Made by a program: the position numbers and the translations under genes. Of a stretch of DNA of 64,000 nt, positions 25,658 through 34,011 are shown piece by piece. The DNA comes from JBBREP01 sp036501845. Its GTDB lineage: Bacteria > Actinomycetota > Acidimicrobiia > IMCC26256 > PALSA-610. Each line of letters begins with the position of its first letter. The stretch's first letter is position 1. The notes under the pieces are model-generated. The model was not told the DNA's origin and searched no databases. It saw only the letters and a list, made by a program, of their open reading frames with translations. The stretch covers positions 1-64,000 of the forward strand of contig DASXZO010000095.1 in NCBI GenBank assembly GCA_036501845.1. Reading direction: 5' to 3'.

Positions 25658-27721
25658 ATGACGCGCGCAGAGCTCGGCACCTTCACGCTGATGGTCGGAG
25701 TGACGGCCTCGGTGCTCGGCATCATCGTGCTCGGGCGCGGCATCGCGACGGGCAACGAGCGGCTGCTGCGCCTCGGCCGGCGCTACTCCACCGCGATCCT
25801 GCTCTCGGCGGTCGCAGCGTTCATCGTGCTGGAGACCGCGCTGTACGGCCACGACTATTCGATCAAGTTCGTAGCCGACAACGTGGCCAACGCCACGCCG
25901 GGCCTCTACACCTTCACCGCGTTGTGGTCGGCGCTGCAAGGCTCGATCCTGCTCTGGGCGCTGATCCTCGGCATCTACATCACCGCCACGGGCTACGCGT
26001 TCCGAAAGCGTGTCACCGACCCGCTCGTGGCGTGGGCCACGATCGTGCAGTACGTGGTGGCGCTGTTCTTCTTCGGGTTGATGGCCACGATCGCGAACCC
26101 GTTCGCCACCACGAGCGGCTTCGTGCCGCTGAACGGGCAAGGCCCCAACCCGTTGCTCCAAGACCACCCGCTCGTCGCCTTCCACCCGCCGTTCCTCTAC
26201 GCGGGTTACGTGGGCATGACAATCCCGTTCAGCTTCGCGATCGCCGCGCTCGTCACGGGTCGCTTCGGTGAGGGCTGGCTCGCCGACACGCGGCGCGCGT
26301 CGCTCATCGCGTGGGGCTTCCTCACTGTCGGCATCATCCTCGGTGCGTGGTGGAGTTACGAAGTGCTCGGGTGGGGCGGCTACTGGAGCTGGGACCCGGT
26401 CGAGAACGCGTCGCTGCTTCCGTGGCTCACGATGACCGCGTTCTTGCACTCGGTGATGGTGCAGGAACGCCGGGGGATGCTGCGCGTCTGGAACCTGTCG
26501 CTGATCATCTCCACGTTCGCGCTCACCATCCTCGGCACCTTCCTCACGCGCTCGGGGGTGATCACGTCGGTGCACGCATTCACGGAGAGCTCGATCGGCC
26601 CCGCGCTGCTCGTGTTCTTCGCGATCGTGATCATCACCGGCCTCGCGCTCATTGCGTGGCGCGGCGACCTGTTGCACTCACCGGGACGTATCGACGGCGT
26701 GTTCTCGCGCGAGTCGGCGTTCCTCGCCAACAACCTGCTGTTCACCGGCTTCGCGTTCGTGGTGTTCACCGGCACGGTGTTCCCGCTTCTCGTCGAGGCG
26801 CTCGAGAACCGACAGATCTCGGTGGGCTCGCCTTACTTCAACACGATGACGATGCCGCTCGGGCTGGCGCTGCTCTTCATGATGGCCGTCGCTCCGATCC
26901 TGCCGTGGCGCGCCGTGAGCGGCGAGGTGCTGCGCGACCGGCTGCTCCTGCCGTTGTACGTGGGCGCGATCGTGATGGTGCTCGTCGTGGTGTTCGGTTC
27001 GGCCGGACCCGCCGGCACGCTGGCGTATGGCCTCGCCGCGTTCGCGGCGGCCGGCATCGTGCGCAACTTCGCGGTCGCAGTGCGCGCGCGTCGCTCCGCG
27101 TTGCACGAGCCGGTGCCGAAGGCGCTCAGCGGCACGGTGCGCGGCAACCCGCGCCGCTGGGGCGGCCTCATCGTGCATCTCGGTGTGGTGGTGATCGCGG
27201 TGGGTCTGGCGGCGTCGCAGGGGAGCGCAACGAGCCGCTCGGTGCAGCTCGCGAAGGGGCATTCGGCCACCGTCGCCGGCCAGCGCGTCACCTATCTCGG
27301 CTCGTCGGTCACGCAGTCGGCGGTGAAGGCCACGCTGCACTCGCGTTTCGAGATCCACGACGGCAGCTCGTCGCTCGGCACCTACTCGCCCGGTATCAGC
27401 ACCTACCCCGGCGTCACCCAAGGCATCGCCACACCGTCGGTGCACATCGGCTTGGCGCGCGACGTGTATCTCTCGCTCGTGGCCGCGCCCGACGACAGTG
27501 GTCGCGTCACCGTGCAGATCCTCGTGAACCCGCTCGTGTCGTGGATCTGGACCGGTGGCCTGGTGATGGCGCTCGGCACGATCCTCTGCCTCGTTCCCAA
27601 GAAGCGCTCGGCGTCGCTGGCGATGTCGGGCGCGCAACGGGCCGACGTCGAGGAGCCCGACCGCGACGGGGCCGCGCCACCGTCCGAGCCCGAAGCCATC
27701 CCGTCGCCCGCGCCGGCATGA
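25658..27721 (+). CDS. ccmF: Cytochrome c haem lyase subunit CcmF
   Basis: A 687-aa polytopic protein with about 15 TM helices that transfers haem from CcmE to apocytochrome c. The tryptophan-rich motif GWGGYWSWDPVENAS is at about residues 238-252. HPPFLYAGYVG (about 176), TRSGVITSVHAF and the large C-terminal extracytoplasmic domain are family-typical. It starts 4 nt after ccmE with an AGCCC spacer and weak ribosome-binding site. The cytoplasmic tail (SGAQRADVEEPDRDG) is Pro/Glu-rich. Confidence 0.95.
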   Translation: MTRAELGTFTLMVGVTASVLGIIVLGRGIATGNERLLRLGRRYSTAILLSAVAAFIVLETALYGHDYSIKFVADNVANATPGLYTFTALWSALQGSILLWALILGIYITATGYAFRKRVTDPLVAWATIVQYVVALFFFGLMATIANPFATTSGFVPLNGQGPNPLLQDHPLVAFHPPFLYAGYVGMTIPFSFAIAALVTGRFGEGWLADTRRASLIAWGFLTVGIILGAWWSYEVLGWGGYWSWDPVENASLLPWLTMTAFLHSVMVQERRGMLRVWNLSLIISTFALTILGTFLTRSGVITSVHAFTESSIGPALLVFFAIVIITGLALIAWRGDLLHSPGRIDGVFSRESAFLANNLLFTGFAFVVFTGTVFPLLVEALENRQISVGSPYFNTMTMPLGLALLFMMAVAPILPWRAVSGEVLRDRLLLPLYVGAIVMVLVVVFGSAGPAGTLAYGLAAFAAAGIVRNFAVAVRARRSALHEPVPKALSGTVRGNPRRWGGLIVHLGVVVIAVGLAASQGSATSRSVQLAKGHSATVAGQRVTYLGSSVTQSAVKATLHSRFEIHDGSSSLGTYSPGISTYPGVTQGIATPSVHIGLARDVYLSLVAAPDDSGRVTVQILVNPLVSWIWTGGLVMALGTILCLVPKKRSASLAMSGAQRADVEEPDRDGAAPPSEPEAIPSPAPA

Positions 27722-27746
27722 TGCGCGACACAACCACGAGCACCAC

Positions 27747-28277
27747 ATGACCCGTATCCGCTGGATCGTGTCGATCGTGTCGGTGGTGGTGATCGGGCTC
27801 GGCGTGCTGCTCGCAGTGAACCTCGGCAACAAGCCGAGCACCACGAACCCCACCGTGCACCAGCCCGCGCCCGAGTTCAAGCTCACCGCGTTCGACGGCA
27901 AGTCCGTCGACCTCGCCACGCTGCGCAACAAAGTGGTGTTCGTGAACTTCTGGAACGAGTGGTGCCAGCCGTGCCAGCAGGAGACGCCGAGCCTCGTGGC
28001 GCTGGCCAAGGCGCACGCCAACGATCCCGACTTCGTGATGATCGGCATCGTGCACGACCCCAACTCGCACGGCGAGGCCACCGCCTACGCCACCAAGAAC
28101 AAGATGACCTACCCGCTCGCGTTCGACCCGGGCGACCGCACGTCGCTGAACTACGGCGTGACCGGTCAGCCCGAGACGTTCCTCATCGACAAGGCGGGCA
28201 TCGTCGATCAGTGGGTGTCGGGCCCGATCGATCCGAACTCGATGGAAACCGAGATCGAACGGCTCGAGAACACATGA
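27747..28277 (+). CDS. ccmG: Membrane-anchored thioredoxin CcmG/DsbE-type
   Basis: A 176-aa thioredoxin-fold protein: TM anchor (6-24), then VHQPAPEFKLTAFDGKSVDL and the redox motif WCQPC (Trp72, Cys73, Cys76). GVTGQPETFLIDKAG contains the cis-Pro loop. The TlpA/ResA/CcmG family keeps apocytochrome haem-binding cysteines reduced. Position between ccmF and ccmH supports the ccmG role. The stop overlaps ccmH by 4 nt. Confidence 0.92.
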   Translation: MTRIRWIVSIVSVVVIGLGVLLAVNLGNKPSTTNPTVHQPAPEFKLTAFDGKSVDLATLRNKVVFVNFWNEWCQPCQQETPSLVALAKAHANDPDFVMIGIVHDPNSHGEATAYATKNKMTYPLAFDPGDRTSLNYGVTGQPETFLIDKAGIVDQWVSGPIDPNSMETEIERLENT

Positions 28278-28726
28278 GGGCCAAGAAAGCCGCTGCGATT
28301 GCGGGCGCGGCCGTGATCGTGGTGGTCCTCGCCGTCGCGTGGTTCCGGCCGCAGCACGAGAGCTTCGATGCGCGCGCTCACAACCTCGAGGAGCACATCG
28401 CCTGCCCGGTGTGCGTGGGCGAGTCGGTGGCCGACAGCAACAGTTCGGCGTCGGCCGATATCCGCCAGGACATCCAAACGCGCATGCACGAGGGCCAATC
28501 CGACAGCGAGATCCTCAGCTACTACGCGCGCACGTATCCGAAGCAGATGCTGAACCCCAGCAACGGCGGGCTCGGCCTCATCGCGTGGGGTCTTCCCGTG
28601 GTGGTCGTGATCATTGCGGTGGCCGGCCTCGGTTTCGCGATCGCGCGCTGGAAGCGCGAGCCGCGACTCGTCGCCACCGACGAAGACGAGAAGCTCGTGC
28701 AGCGGGCTCGGAGAACGGCAACCTGA
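28274..28726 (+). CDS. ccmH: Thiol-disulfide protein CcmH
   Basis: A 150-aa protein with an N-terminal TM (6-23), the redox domain and a second TM (about 97-116). The active site is ACPVCVGESVADSNSSAS with Cys44 and Cys47, the equivalent of LRCxxC. RQDIQTRMHEGQSDSEILSYY and KQMLNPSNGG continue the CcmH signature. It reduces or presents the CXXCH site of apocytochrome c. Here it is separate from the TPR part, which the next gene encodes. Confidence 0.92.
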   Translation: MRAKKAAAIAGAAVIVVVLAVAWFRPQHESFDARAHNLEEHIACPVCVGESVADSNSSASADIRQDIQTRMHEGQSDSEILSYYARTYPKQMLNPSNGGLGLIAWGLPVVVVIIAVAGLGFAIARWKREPRLVATDEDEKLVQRARRTAT

Positions 28727-28737
28727 AGCGTGGGCTC

Positions 28738-29526
28738 GTGCCGAAACTGACCACCCAACAACGTACCGAGCTCGAGACCGAGCGCGAGTTCCTCGTGCGT
28801 TCGCTCGACGATCTCGAAGCCGAGCGCGCCGATGGCGGTATCGACGAGGTCACCTACTCCACGCTGCACTCCGACTACACCGCGCGCACTGCCACCGTGT
28901 TGCGCTCGCTCGCGAGCGACACCGCGCCGAAGGCACCGGAAGGCAAGCGCCCGCCGGTGCGGCGCGGCCGCCGCTTCACGATCGTGGCGGCGATCCTCGC
29001 GTTCGCGGGTCTCGCCGCGTTTTCGTTGGCGCATTCGTCGGGCACCCGCGCACCGGGCGGCCTGCCCACCGGTGGCGTCACCACACCGTCGGTTGCCGCA
29101 AACAGCTACGAAGGGCACCTCCAGAGGGCTGCGCAGTTCCGCGCCGAGGACATCGCCGACCAGGCCACGAAGGAATATCTCGCCGCGGCCAGGCTGCGCC
29201 CGACGTCGCCCGAGCCGATCACACTGCTCGCCGACATGCTGCTCGTGCGCTTCACCACCGGAATCGACAACAACCCGCAGCTCGTGACCCAGGCGAGCTC
29301 GCTCGTCGACAAGGCGCTGAAGCTCGATCCCAACTACGGGCTGGCGTACTACGAGCGGGGGATCGTGCGCGGGCTCGAGAAGCAGGTCGCTACGTCGGTC
29401 GCCGACTTCCGCCACTACCTTCAGCTGGATCCGCACGGCGATGAGGTCACGCAAGCCAACGACTTCATCCAGCAGCTCACCACCCCCTCGACGTCGACGA
29501 CGACGTTGCCCACCACCACTCCCTGA
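28738..29526 (+). CDS. ccmI: CcmI-like TPR protein
   Basis: A 262-aa protein. The N-terminal cytoplasmic helix bundle (ETEREFLVRSLDDLEAERADGGIDE, written here in part) precedes a TM helix at about 79-97. The extracytoplasmic TPR region follows (AAQFRAEDIADQATKEYLAAARL; ALKLDPNYGLAYYERGIVRG), ending in a Thr/Ser tail. CcmI-type proteins chaperone apocytochrome c for CcmF/CcmH. GTG at 28738 gives MPKLTTQQRTE 11 nt after ccmH. It closes the ccm operon; the cyclophilin gene follows within 8 nt. Confidence 0.8.
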   Translation: MPKLTTQQRTELETEREFLVRSLDDLEAERADGGIDEVTYSTLHSDYTARTATVLRSLASDTAPKAPEGKRPPVRRGRRFTIVAAILAFAGLAAFSLAHSSGTRAPGGLPTGGVTTPSVAANSYEGHLQRAAQFRAEDIADQATKEYLAAARLRPTSPEPITLLADMLLVRFTTGIDNNPQLVTQASSLVDKALKLDPNYGLAYYERGIVRGLEKQVATSVADFRHYLQLDPHGDEVTQANDFIQQLTTPSTSTTTLPTTTP

Positions 29527-29534
29527 GGAGCCCC

Positions 29535-30011
29535 GTGGCCGACCAGCCCGAATATCAGATCGACGGTTCGAAGATCTACCGCGTCACCATCACGCTCGAC
29601 GCCGGCCCGATCGTGATGGATCTCGACCCGCAACTCGCGCCGAACACCGTCAACAACTTCGTGGGGCTCGCGCGCCAGGGTTACTACGACGGGCTCACCT
29701 TCCACCGCGTGGTGCCCGACTTCGTGGTGCAGGGGGGCTGCCCCGAGGGCACCGGCACTGGCGGCCCGGGCTACAAGTTCAAGGATGAGCCCGTGAAGAG
29801 CGAGTACACGCTCGGCGCGGTGGCGATGGCCAACGCGGGCAAGAACACCAACGGCTCGCAGTTCTTCATCTGCATCGACGACTGCACGCGCAAGCTCACC
29901 AAGGATTACAACCTCTTCGGCTACGTGGTCGAGGGCATGGACACCGCGCTCGGCGTGAAGGTCGGCGACGTGATGCAAAAGGTCGAGATCGAAGAACGCG
30001 ACCGCGCCTGA
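29535..30011 (+). CDS. Peptidyl-prolyl cis-trans isomerase, cyclophilin type
   Basis: A 158-aa cyclophilin. The catalytic Arg and hydrophobic pocket lie in LTFHRVVPDFVVQGG; the ligand-groove segments are NAGKNTNGSQFFICID and DYNLFGYVVEGMD. No signal peptide, so cytoplasmic. The start GTG 29535 is preceded by GAGGAGCCCC. It follows ccmI by 8 nt and may be co-transcribed with the ccm genes as a general folding helper. Confidence 0.93.
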   Translation: MADQPEYQIDGSKIYRVTITLDAGPIVMDLDPQLAPNTVNNFVGLARQGYYDGLTFHRVVPDFVVQGGCPEGTGTGGPGYKFKDEPVKSEYTLGAVAMANAGKNTNGSQFFICIDDCTRKLTKDYNLFGYVVEGMDTALGVKVGDVMQKVEIEERDRA

Positions 30012-30064
30012 TCTCAGGCATCGCTGGCGCCCGGTGGTGCCGCGGTGGCACTGTTTGGCATTGA

Positions 30065-30087
30065 CTTGGCATCAACATGATGCCAAG
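30065..30087. promoter_or_regulatory. Palindromic operator candidate
   Basis: Perfect 10-bp inverted repeat (CTTGGCATCA at 30065-30074 and its complement at 30078-30087) with a 3-nt centre. It ends 8 nt before the GTG start at 30096. A further half-site TTGGCAT occurs at 30056-30062, one helical turn upstream. Position and symmetry suggest autoregulation by the ribbon-helix-helix product of the next gene. Confidence 0.6.
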
Positions 30088-30095
30088 CTGGTGCC

Positions 30096-30602
30096 GTGGA
30101 ACTGCAACAGTACGTCGACGAGCTGCGTCACCAGCTCGTGGTGGCGGCCGGGGCCGGCGGTGACGAGGCCCGAGCCATGGCCGAGCGGCTCGTCGCGGCC
30201 ATCGACCCGGCCACCCGCCTGACGCTCCAGGACGCCCTGGCCGCGGCAGCACAGGAGATCACCTGCGAATTGGCTCCCGGCTCCGTGGAACTGCGCCTGC
30301 GCGGCCGTGACCCGGAGTTCGTCGTGTCGGTGCCACGGCCCGACGCCGCTCCTGCCGGCGAGCCCGAGAGCGCGGTGGCATGGGCGCCCGCCGACGACGA
30401 GGGAGCGACGGCGCGCATCAACGTGCGCATGCCGGAACAGTTGAAGGCTCGCGTCGACGCCGCCGCGGCTGACGCGCAGGTGTCGGTCAACACGTGGCTC
30501 GTACGCGCCGCCGCGTCGGCGCTCGAGCGCACCGATCCCGGGCGCCGGCGCGAACCGCGCGCGCCCACGAGTTCTCAACGTTTCACCGGTTGGGCGCGCT
30601 GA
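30096..30602 (+). CDS. HicB-like ribbon-helix-helix DNA-binding protein
   Basis: A 168-aa protein. The N-terminal half (residues 1-85) is a helical-then-beta domain of no family I can name. The C-terminal part contains a ribbon-helix-helix: ARINVRMPEQLKARVDAAAA, then VSVNTWLVRAAASAL (about 108-147), as in HicB/Arc proteins. No toxin of HicA type (about 60 aa dsRBD) is adjacent, so toxin-antitoxin function is doubtful despite the family name. A perfect palindrome lies just upstream. It is followed at 28 nt by a DUF4097 gene, a pairing I recall from other actinobacteria. Confidence 0.8.
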   Translation: MELQQYVDELRHQLVVAAGAGGDEARAMAERLVAAIDPATRLTLQDALAAAAQEITCELAPGSVELRLRGRDPEFVVSVPRPDAAPAGEPESAVAWAPADDEGATARINVRMPEQLKARVDAAAADAQVSVNTWLVRAAASALERTDPGRRREPRAPTSSQRFTGWAR

Positions 30603-30630
30603 GCGCCGGCCGACCCAAGGAAGGATTGCC

Positions 30631-31506
30631 ATGCCCACCTTTGACACCCCACGTCCCATCGCTCTGACCGTCGAGCTCGGCGTCGGCGACATCCGTATCA
30701 CGGCCTCCGACCGAAGCGACACGATCGTCGAGGTGCGCCCGAGCGATCGCGAGAGCGAGTCCGACACCGACGCCGCGGCGCGTACTCGTGTCGAGTTTGG
30801 CGACGACCGCCTGCTCGTGAAAGGACCGAACGTGCGCCGATCAATCGGATGGGGTCGCGGCCGTCACTCGATCGACGTGGTGATCGATGTGCCAGCGGAT
30901 TCGCAACTCGCAGGCAGCGCGGGCGCGGCGGCGCTGCGCACGCACGGCCCACTCGGCGCGTGCGAGTACAAGATCGCGGCGGGCGACATCGATGTCGACG
31001 AGGCTGCTTCGGTGCGGTTGCGTACCGGTGCAGGAGACATTGGTGCCGACCACGTGGCGGGCGACGCCGATGTCGCCACGAGTTCAGGTGCGGTACGACT
31101 CGGACGCGTCGATGGCGCGGCCACGGTCAAGAACTCGAACGGCAACACGAGCATCGCCGGCGTCGATGGCGACCTGCGCGTGAACGCGGCGAATGGGAAC
31201 GTCGCGGTCGGAGATGCGCACGGCGACGCGTTCGTCAAGACCGCGAACGGCACCATCGAAGTCGCCGCGGTGATCCGTGGATCGGTCGTTGCCGAGACCG
31301 CCGTCGGCAAGGTCGACATTGGCGTGGCCGACGGCGTCGCCGCGTGGCTCGACCTCAACACGAACTTCGGTCGCGTGCACAGCGAGCTCGGCCAGTCGGA
31401 GAAGCCTGCCGCGGGCGAGGAGTCGGTGGAAGTGCGCGCCCGCTCGGCCTTCGGCGACATCACGATCCGCCGCGCCCACCTCGACAGTGCGCGACGGGCG
31501 TCCTGA
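30631..31506 (+). CDS. DUF4097-type beta-strand repeat protein
   Basis: A 291-aa protein built of short beta strands with repeating G-x-h/D-h turns (GAGDIGADHVAGDADVATSS, VKNSNGNTSIAGVDGDL, VNAANGNVAVGDAHGDAFV). This is the adhesin-like right-handed helix typical of DUF4097. No signal peptide or TM segment, so cytoplasmic. A clear AAGGA precedes ATG 30631. Coupled to the ribbon-helix-helix gene. Molecular role unknown. Confidence 0.8.
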   Translation: MPTFDTPRPIALTVELGVGDIRITASDRSDTIVEVRPSDRESESDTDAAARTRVEFGDDRLLVKGPNVRRSIGWGRGRHSIDVVIDVPADSQLAGSAGAAALRTHGPLGACEYKIAAGDIDVDEAASVRLRTGAGDIGADHVAGDADVATSSGAVRLGRVDGAATVKNSNGNTSIAGVDGDLRVNAANGNVAVGDAHGDAFVKTANGTIEVAAVIRGSVVAETAVGKVDIGVADGVAAWLDLNTNFGRVHSELGQSEKPAAGEESVEVRARSAFGDITIRRAHLDSARRAS

Positions 31507-31536
31507 GACCCCGATAATCGGGGCTCCAGAACGCCC
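31496..31536. terminator. Dyad element, copy 1 (bidirectional terminator)
   Basis: A 41-nt dyad lies between convergent genes. The outer arms are GGGCGT/ACGCCC. The perfect core is CCCCGAT-A-ATCGGGG (31509-31523). It shares 36 of 41 positions with the element at 35699-35739. It overlaps the last codons of the DUF4097 gene and reaches the stop codon of the AlaX gene. Confidence 0.8.
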
Positions 31537-32243
31537 TACGCTCCGTGGAGGCGGATCCGGAGGCGCTTGTTGCCTTTGCCCTTGCTCTCGGTCTTGACCA
31601 CCTCGAAGCGGCCGATCTCAGCGGTGGAATGCACGTGGGTGCCCCCGTCGGCTTGCTTGTCGAGACCCACGATGTCGACGACGCGCAGCTCGGTGACCGA
31701 CTCGGGCACGAGATTCACCTTGGTGCGGATCAGGTCGGCGTCGGCGAGCGCGGTGTCGCGCGGCAGGAACGACACCTCGATGGGTCGATCGGCCGCGATC
31801 TCCGCGTTCACGAGCTCTTCCACGTGCGCGGCAAAGCCTTCGGGCAGCGGATCGAACTCGAAGTCCATGCGCGCTTCGAGCGGCTCCATGTTGCCGCCCG
31901 TCACCGGCTTGCCCCACGCGTTCCAGATCACGCCGCACAGCACGTGCAATGCGCTGTGCGTGCGCATGAGTTGATGCCGGCGCGACCACTCGACCTCGCC
32001 GTGCACCGTCGCGCCCACTGACGGCAGCGCGCCGTCGAGCGTGTGCCACACGAGTTCACCGTCCTTGCGCACATCGCTGACCAGCACACCATCGAGCGTG
32101 CCCACATCGTGCGGCTGCCCGCCGCCCGTCGGATAGAACGCAGTCCGATCAAGCGCGACTCTCGAGCCGCCGGCGTCGACGTCCAACACCGCCGCATCGA
32201 ACTCCCGCAAGTACGCGTCGCGCAGATACAAAAGCTCAGTCAC
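31536..32243 (-). CDS. AlaX-like trans-editing (alanyl-tRNA editing) protein
   Basis: A 235-aa stand-alone editing-domain protein related to the C-terminal part of alanyl-tRNA synthetase. Motifs: the glycine-rich FYPTGGGQPHDVG, the zinc-site RTHSALHVL (H-x3-H), and ADGGTHVHSTAEIG. In that last motif the usual C-G-G-T-H zinc Cys is Asp. The remaining fold is complete (DRTAFYPTGGGQ, VNLVPESVTELRVVDI). It would hydrolyse Ser- or Gly-mischarged tRNAAla in the cytoplasm. The Cys-to-Asp change may alter the zinc site. Monocistronic; it ends against the shared dyad element. Confidence 0.82.
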   Translation of the reverse strand: MTELLYLRDAYLREFDAAVLDVDAGGSRVALDRTAFYPTGGGQPHDVGTLDGVLVSDVRKDGELVWHTLDGALPSVGATVHGEVEWSRRHQLMRTHSALHVLCGVIWNAWGKPVTGGNMEPLEARMDFEFDPLPEGFAAHVEELVNAEIAADRPIEVSFLPRDTALADADLIRTKVNLVPESVTELRVVDIVGLDKQADGGTHVHSTAEIGRFEVVKTESKGKGNKRLRIRLHGA

Positions 32244-32309
32244 ACCCGCACGCTATTCACGCAAGGCGGCGAACGGAGCCGCGCAGGAGCGACTGAGGCG
32301 CAGCAACAA

Positions 32310-33212
32310 TTATCCAGCGGCGTCGATGAGGCCGTAGCGCTTGCGGATCGCCTTTTCGACCTTGGCGAACACGAAGCGGTCGATCACGATGCCGATGATG
32401 AGCACGGCGATGATGTCGCCGTACATCGCCACGTAGTCGGGGAGCGCTTGGTTCGCATCCAGCTGCTGGCCCAGCGAGGTCTTGCCGATCACGTTCACCA
32501 GTAGTTCGGCGCCCATGAGTGCACGCCACGAGAAGGCCCACGCCTGCTTGAGCCCCGATACGAACGCGGGAAGGGCCGCCGGCATCACCACATGACGGAG
32601 CTGCGAGAAGCCGTCGGCCCCGAGCACGCGGCCGGCCCGCAGCAGCACCGGCGAGATGTGGTCGATACCGTCGAGCAGTCCGTTGACCACCGACGGCGCG
32701 GCACCGAGCACCATCACGAACAGGATTGCTCGCTCGGCGTTGCCGGTGTCACCGCCGCCCGCCTTGAACAGCACGATCGCGAGCGGTGTCCACGCCACCG
32801 AGGGCATGGTCTGCAAGCCGGTGATCAGCGAGCCGATCGCGGCGCGCACCACCTTGAAACGTGCGGTGATCAAGCCGATGACAGTGCCGATGATCACGGC
32901 GACGGCGAAGCCCTTCACGCCGCGGTAGAGCGTGGTGAGTGACGCGGTCCAGAGCGTGCCGAGGTCGCCCTTCATCGACTTGAACACCGTGAACGGCGAC
33001 GGCAGTAGCTCCTGCGGCTTCCAACCGGTCCAGACGACGGCCTGCCATGCGAAGACGAGCAGCACCGCGGCCATGACGGGAGGCCAGATCCCACTCCAGA
33101 GCTTGCGCAGCCGCGACGTGCCCGTGGGCAACACCGCGGCGAGAGCGTCGAGCCCGGCGAGCTCGCGCTCGAGGCCTTCGTCGGCGCCGCGAGAGAGCGT
33201 GTTACTGACCAT
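32310..33212 (-). CDS. ABC transporter permease, sulfonate/nitrate type
   Basis: A 300-aa permease of the SsuC/TauC/NrtB family with about six TM helices. The EAA-type loop is RVLGADGFSQLRHVVMPAALPAFVSGLKQ. ATG at 33212 overlaps the ATPase stop by 11 nt, indicating coupling. The stop is followed by a short gap to the AlaX gene. Together with the ATPase and lipoprotein it forms an importer for an organosulfur, nitrate or similar compound; the sulfur-type neighbours favour sulfonates or thiosulfonates (inference). Confidence 0.88.
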   Translation of the reverse strand: MVSNTLSRGADEGLERELAGLDALAAVLPTGTSRLRKLWSGIWPPVMAAVLLVFAWQAVVWTGWKPQELLPSPFTVFKSMKGDLGTLWTASLTTLYRGVKGFAVAVIIGTVIGLITARFKVVRAAIGSLITGLQTMPSVAWTPLAIVLFKAGGGDTGNAERAILFVMVLGAAPSVVNGLLDGIDHISPVLLRAGRVLGADGFSQLRHVVMPAALPAFVSGLKQAWAFSWRALMGAELLVNVIGKTSLGQQLDANQALPDYVAMYGDIIAVLIIGIVIDRFVFAKVEKAIRKRYGLIDAAG

Positions 33213-34011
33213 GGCGCGCCACCTCCTCGCGCAAGCGGTCGGTGATCGTGGCCGCGAGCGTGGCGACCTCGGTGGAGTCGATGCGGCGTGGCCGTTCGAC
33301 GTCGACGTGGTAGGTCTCGGCGACGCGACCGGGCCGGCTCGTGAGCAGCACGACGCGGTCGCCGAGGCGCACCGCTTCACGCACGTTGTGGGTGACGAAC
33401 ACGCACGTGAACTTGCGGGCGAGCCACAGCCGCTCGAGCTCTTCGTGGAGCAGGTCGCGTGTCATGGCGTCGAGCGCACCGAACGGCTCGTCCATCAGCA
33501 GCACGTCGGCGTCCTGCGCGAGCGCTCGGGCGAGCGCCACACGTTGACGCATGCCGCCCGACAGCTCGTGCGGACGCTTCGACGCGAACTGGCCGAGGTG
33601 CACCATCTCGAGCAGCTGGAGCACACGCTCCTTGCGCTGGTTCTTCGGCACCTTGGCGAACCGCAGCGCGAGCTCCACGTTGGCGCGCACGGTGAGCCAG
33701 GGAAACAGTGCCGATTCCTGGAACATCAGCCCGCTGCGCCCGTCGACCTCGATCGTGCCGAGGCCGGGCTTGTCGAGGCCGGCGATCAGGTTGAGCAAGG
33801 TGCTCTTGCCGCAACCCGAAGCGCCGAGCAGGCACACGAACTCGCCGTGAGCCACCGACAAGTCGATGTGGTCGAGCGCGAGGACTGCAGCTCGCGAGTC
33901 GCCGAACGCCTTGGAGACGTCGGCGACCCGCACCGCACTGGCGCTGGTGTCGTGAACCGTGGCCGCCCGGCCTTTTCCACTGTCGTCCGGCGAGACCAGC
34001 GCGAGGCTCAT
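33202..34011 (-). CDS. ABC transporter ATP-binding protein, sulfonate/nitrate type
   Basis: A 269-aa ATPase of the SsuB/TauB group. Walker A LLGASGCGKSTLL, Q-loop GLMFQESALFPWLTV, signature ELSGGMRQRVALARALA, Walker B VLLMDEPFGALD and the switch His in VTHNVREA are all intact. A Ser/Ala-rich N-terminal extension of about 25 aa precedes the domain. It overlaps the lipoprotein gene by 4 nt (ATGA) and the permease gene by 11 nt. Confidence 0.92.
   Translation of the reverse strand: MSLALVSPDDSGKGRAATVHDTSASAVRVADVSKAFGDSRAAVLALDHIDLSVAHGEFVCLLGASGCGKSTLLNLIAGLDKPGLGTIEVDGRSGLMFQESALFPWLTVRANVELALRFAKVPKNQRKERVLQLLEMVHLGQFASKRPHELSGGMRQRVALARALAQDADVLLMDEPFGALDAMTRDLLHEELERLWLARKFTCVFVTHNVREAVRLGDRVVLLTSRPGRVAETYHVDVERPRRIDSTEVATLAATITDRLREEVARHGQ

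Noticed and set aside
30096..31506. HicAB toxin-antitoxin system
   Set aside because: No HicA-type toxin is adjacent; the partner is DUF4097, so only the ribbon-helix-helix similarity is supported.
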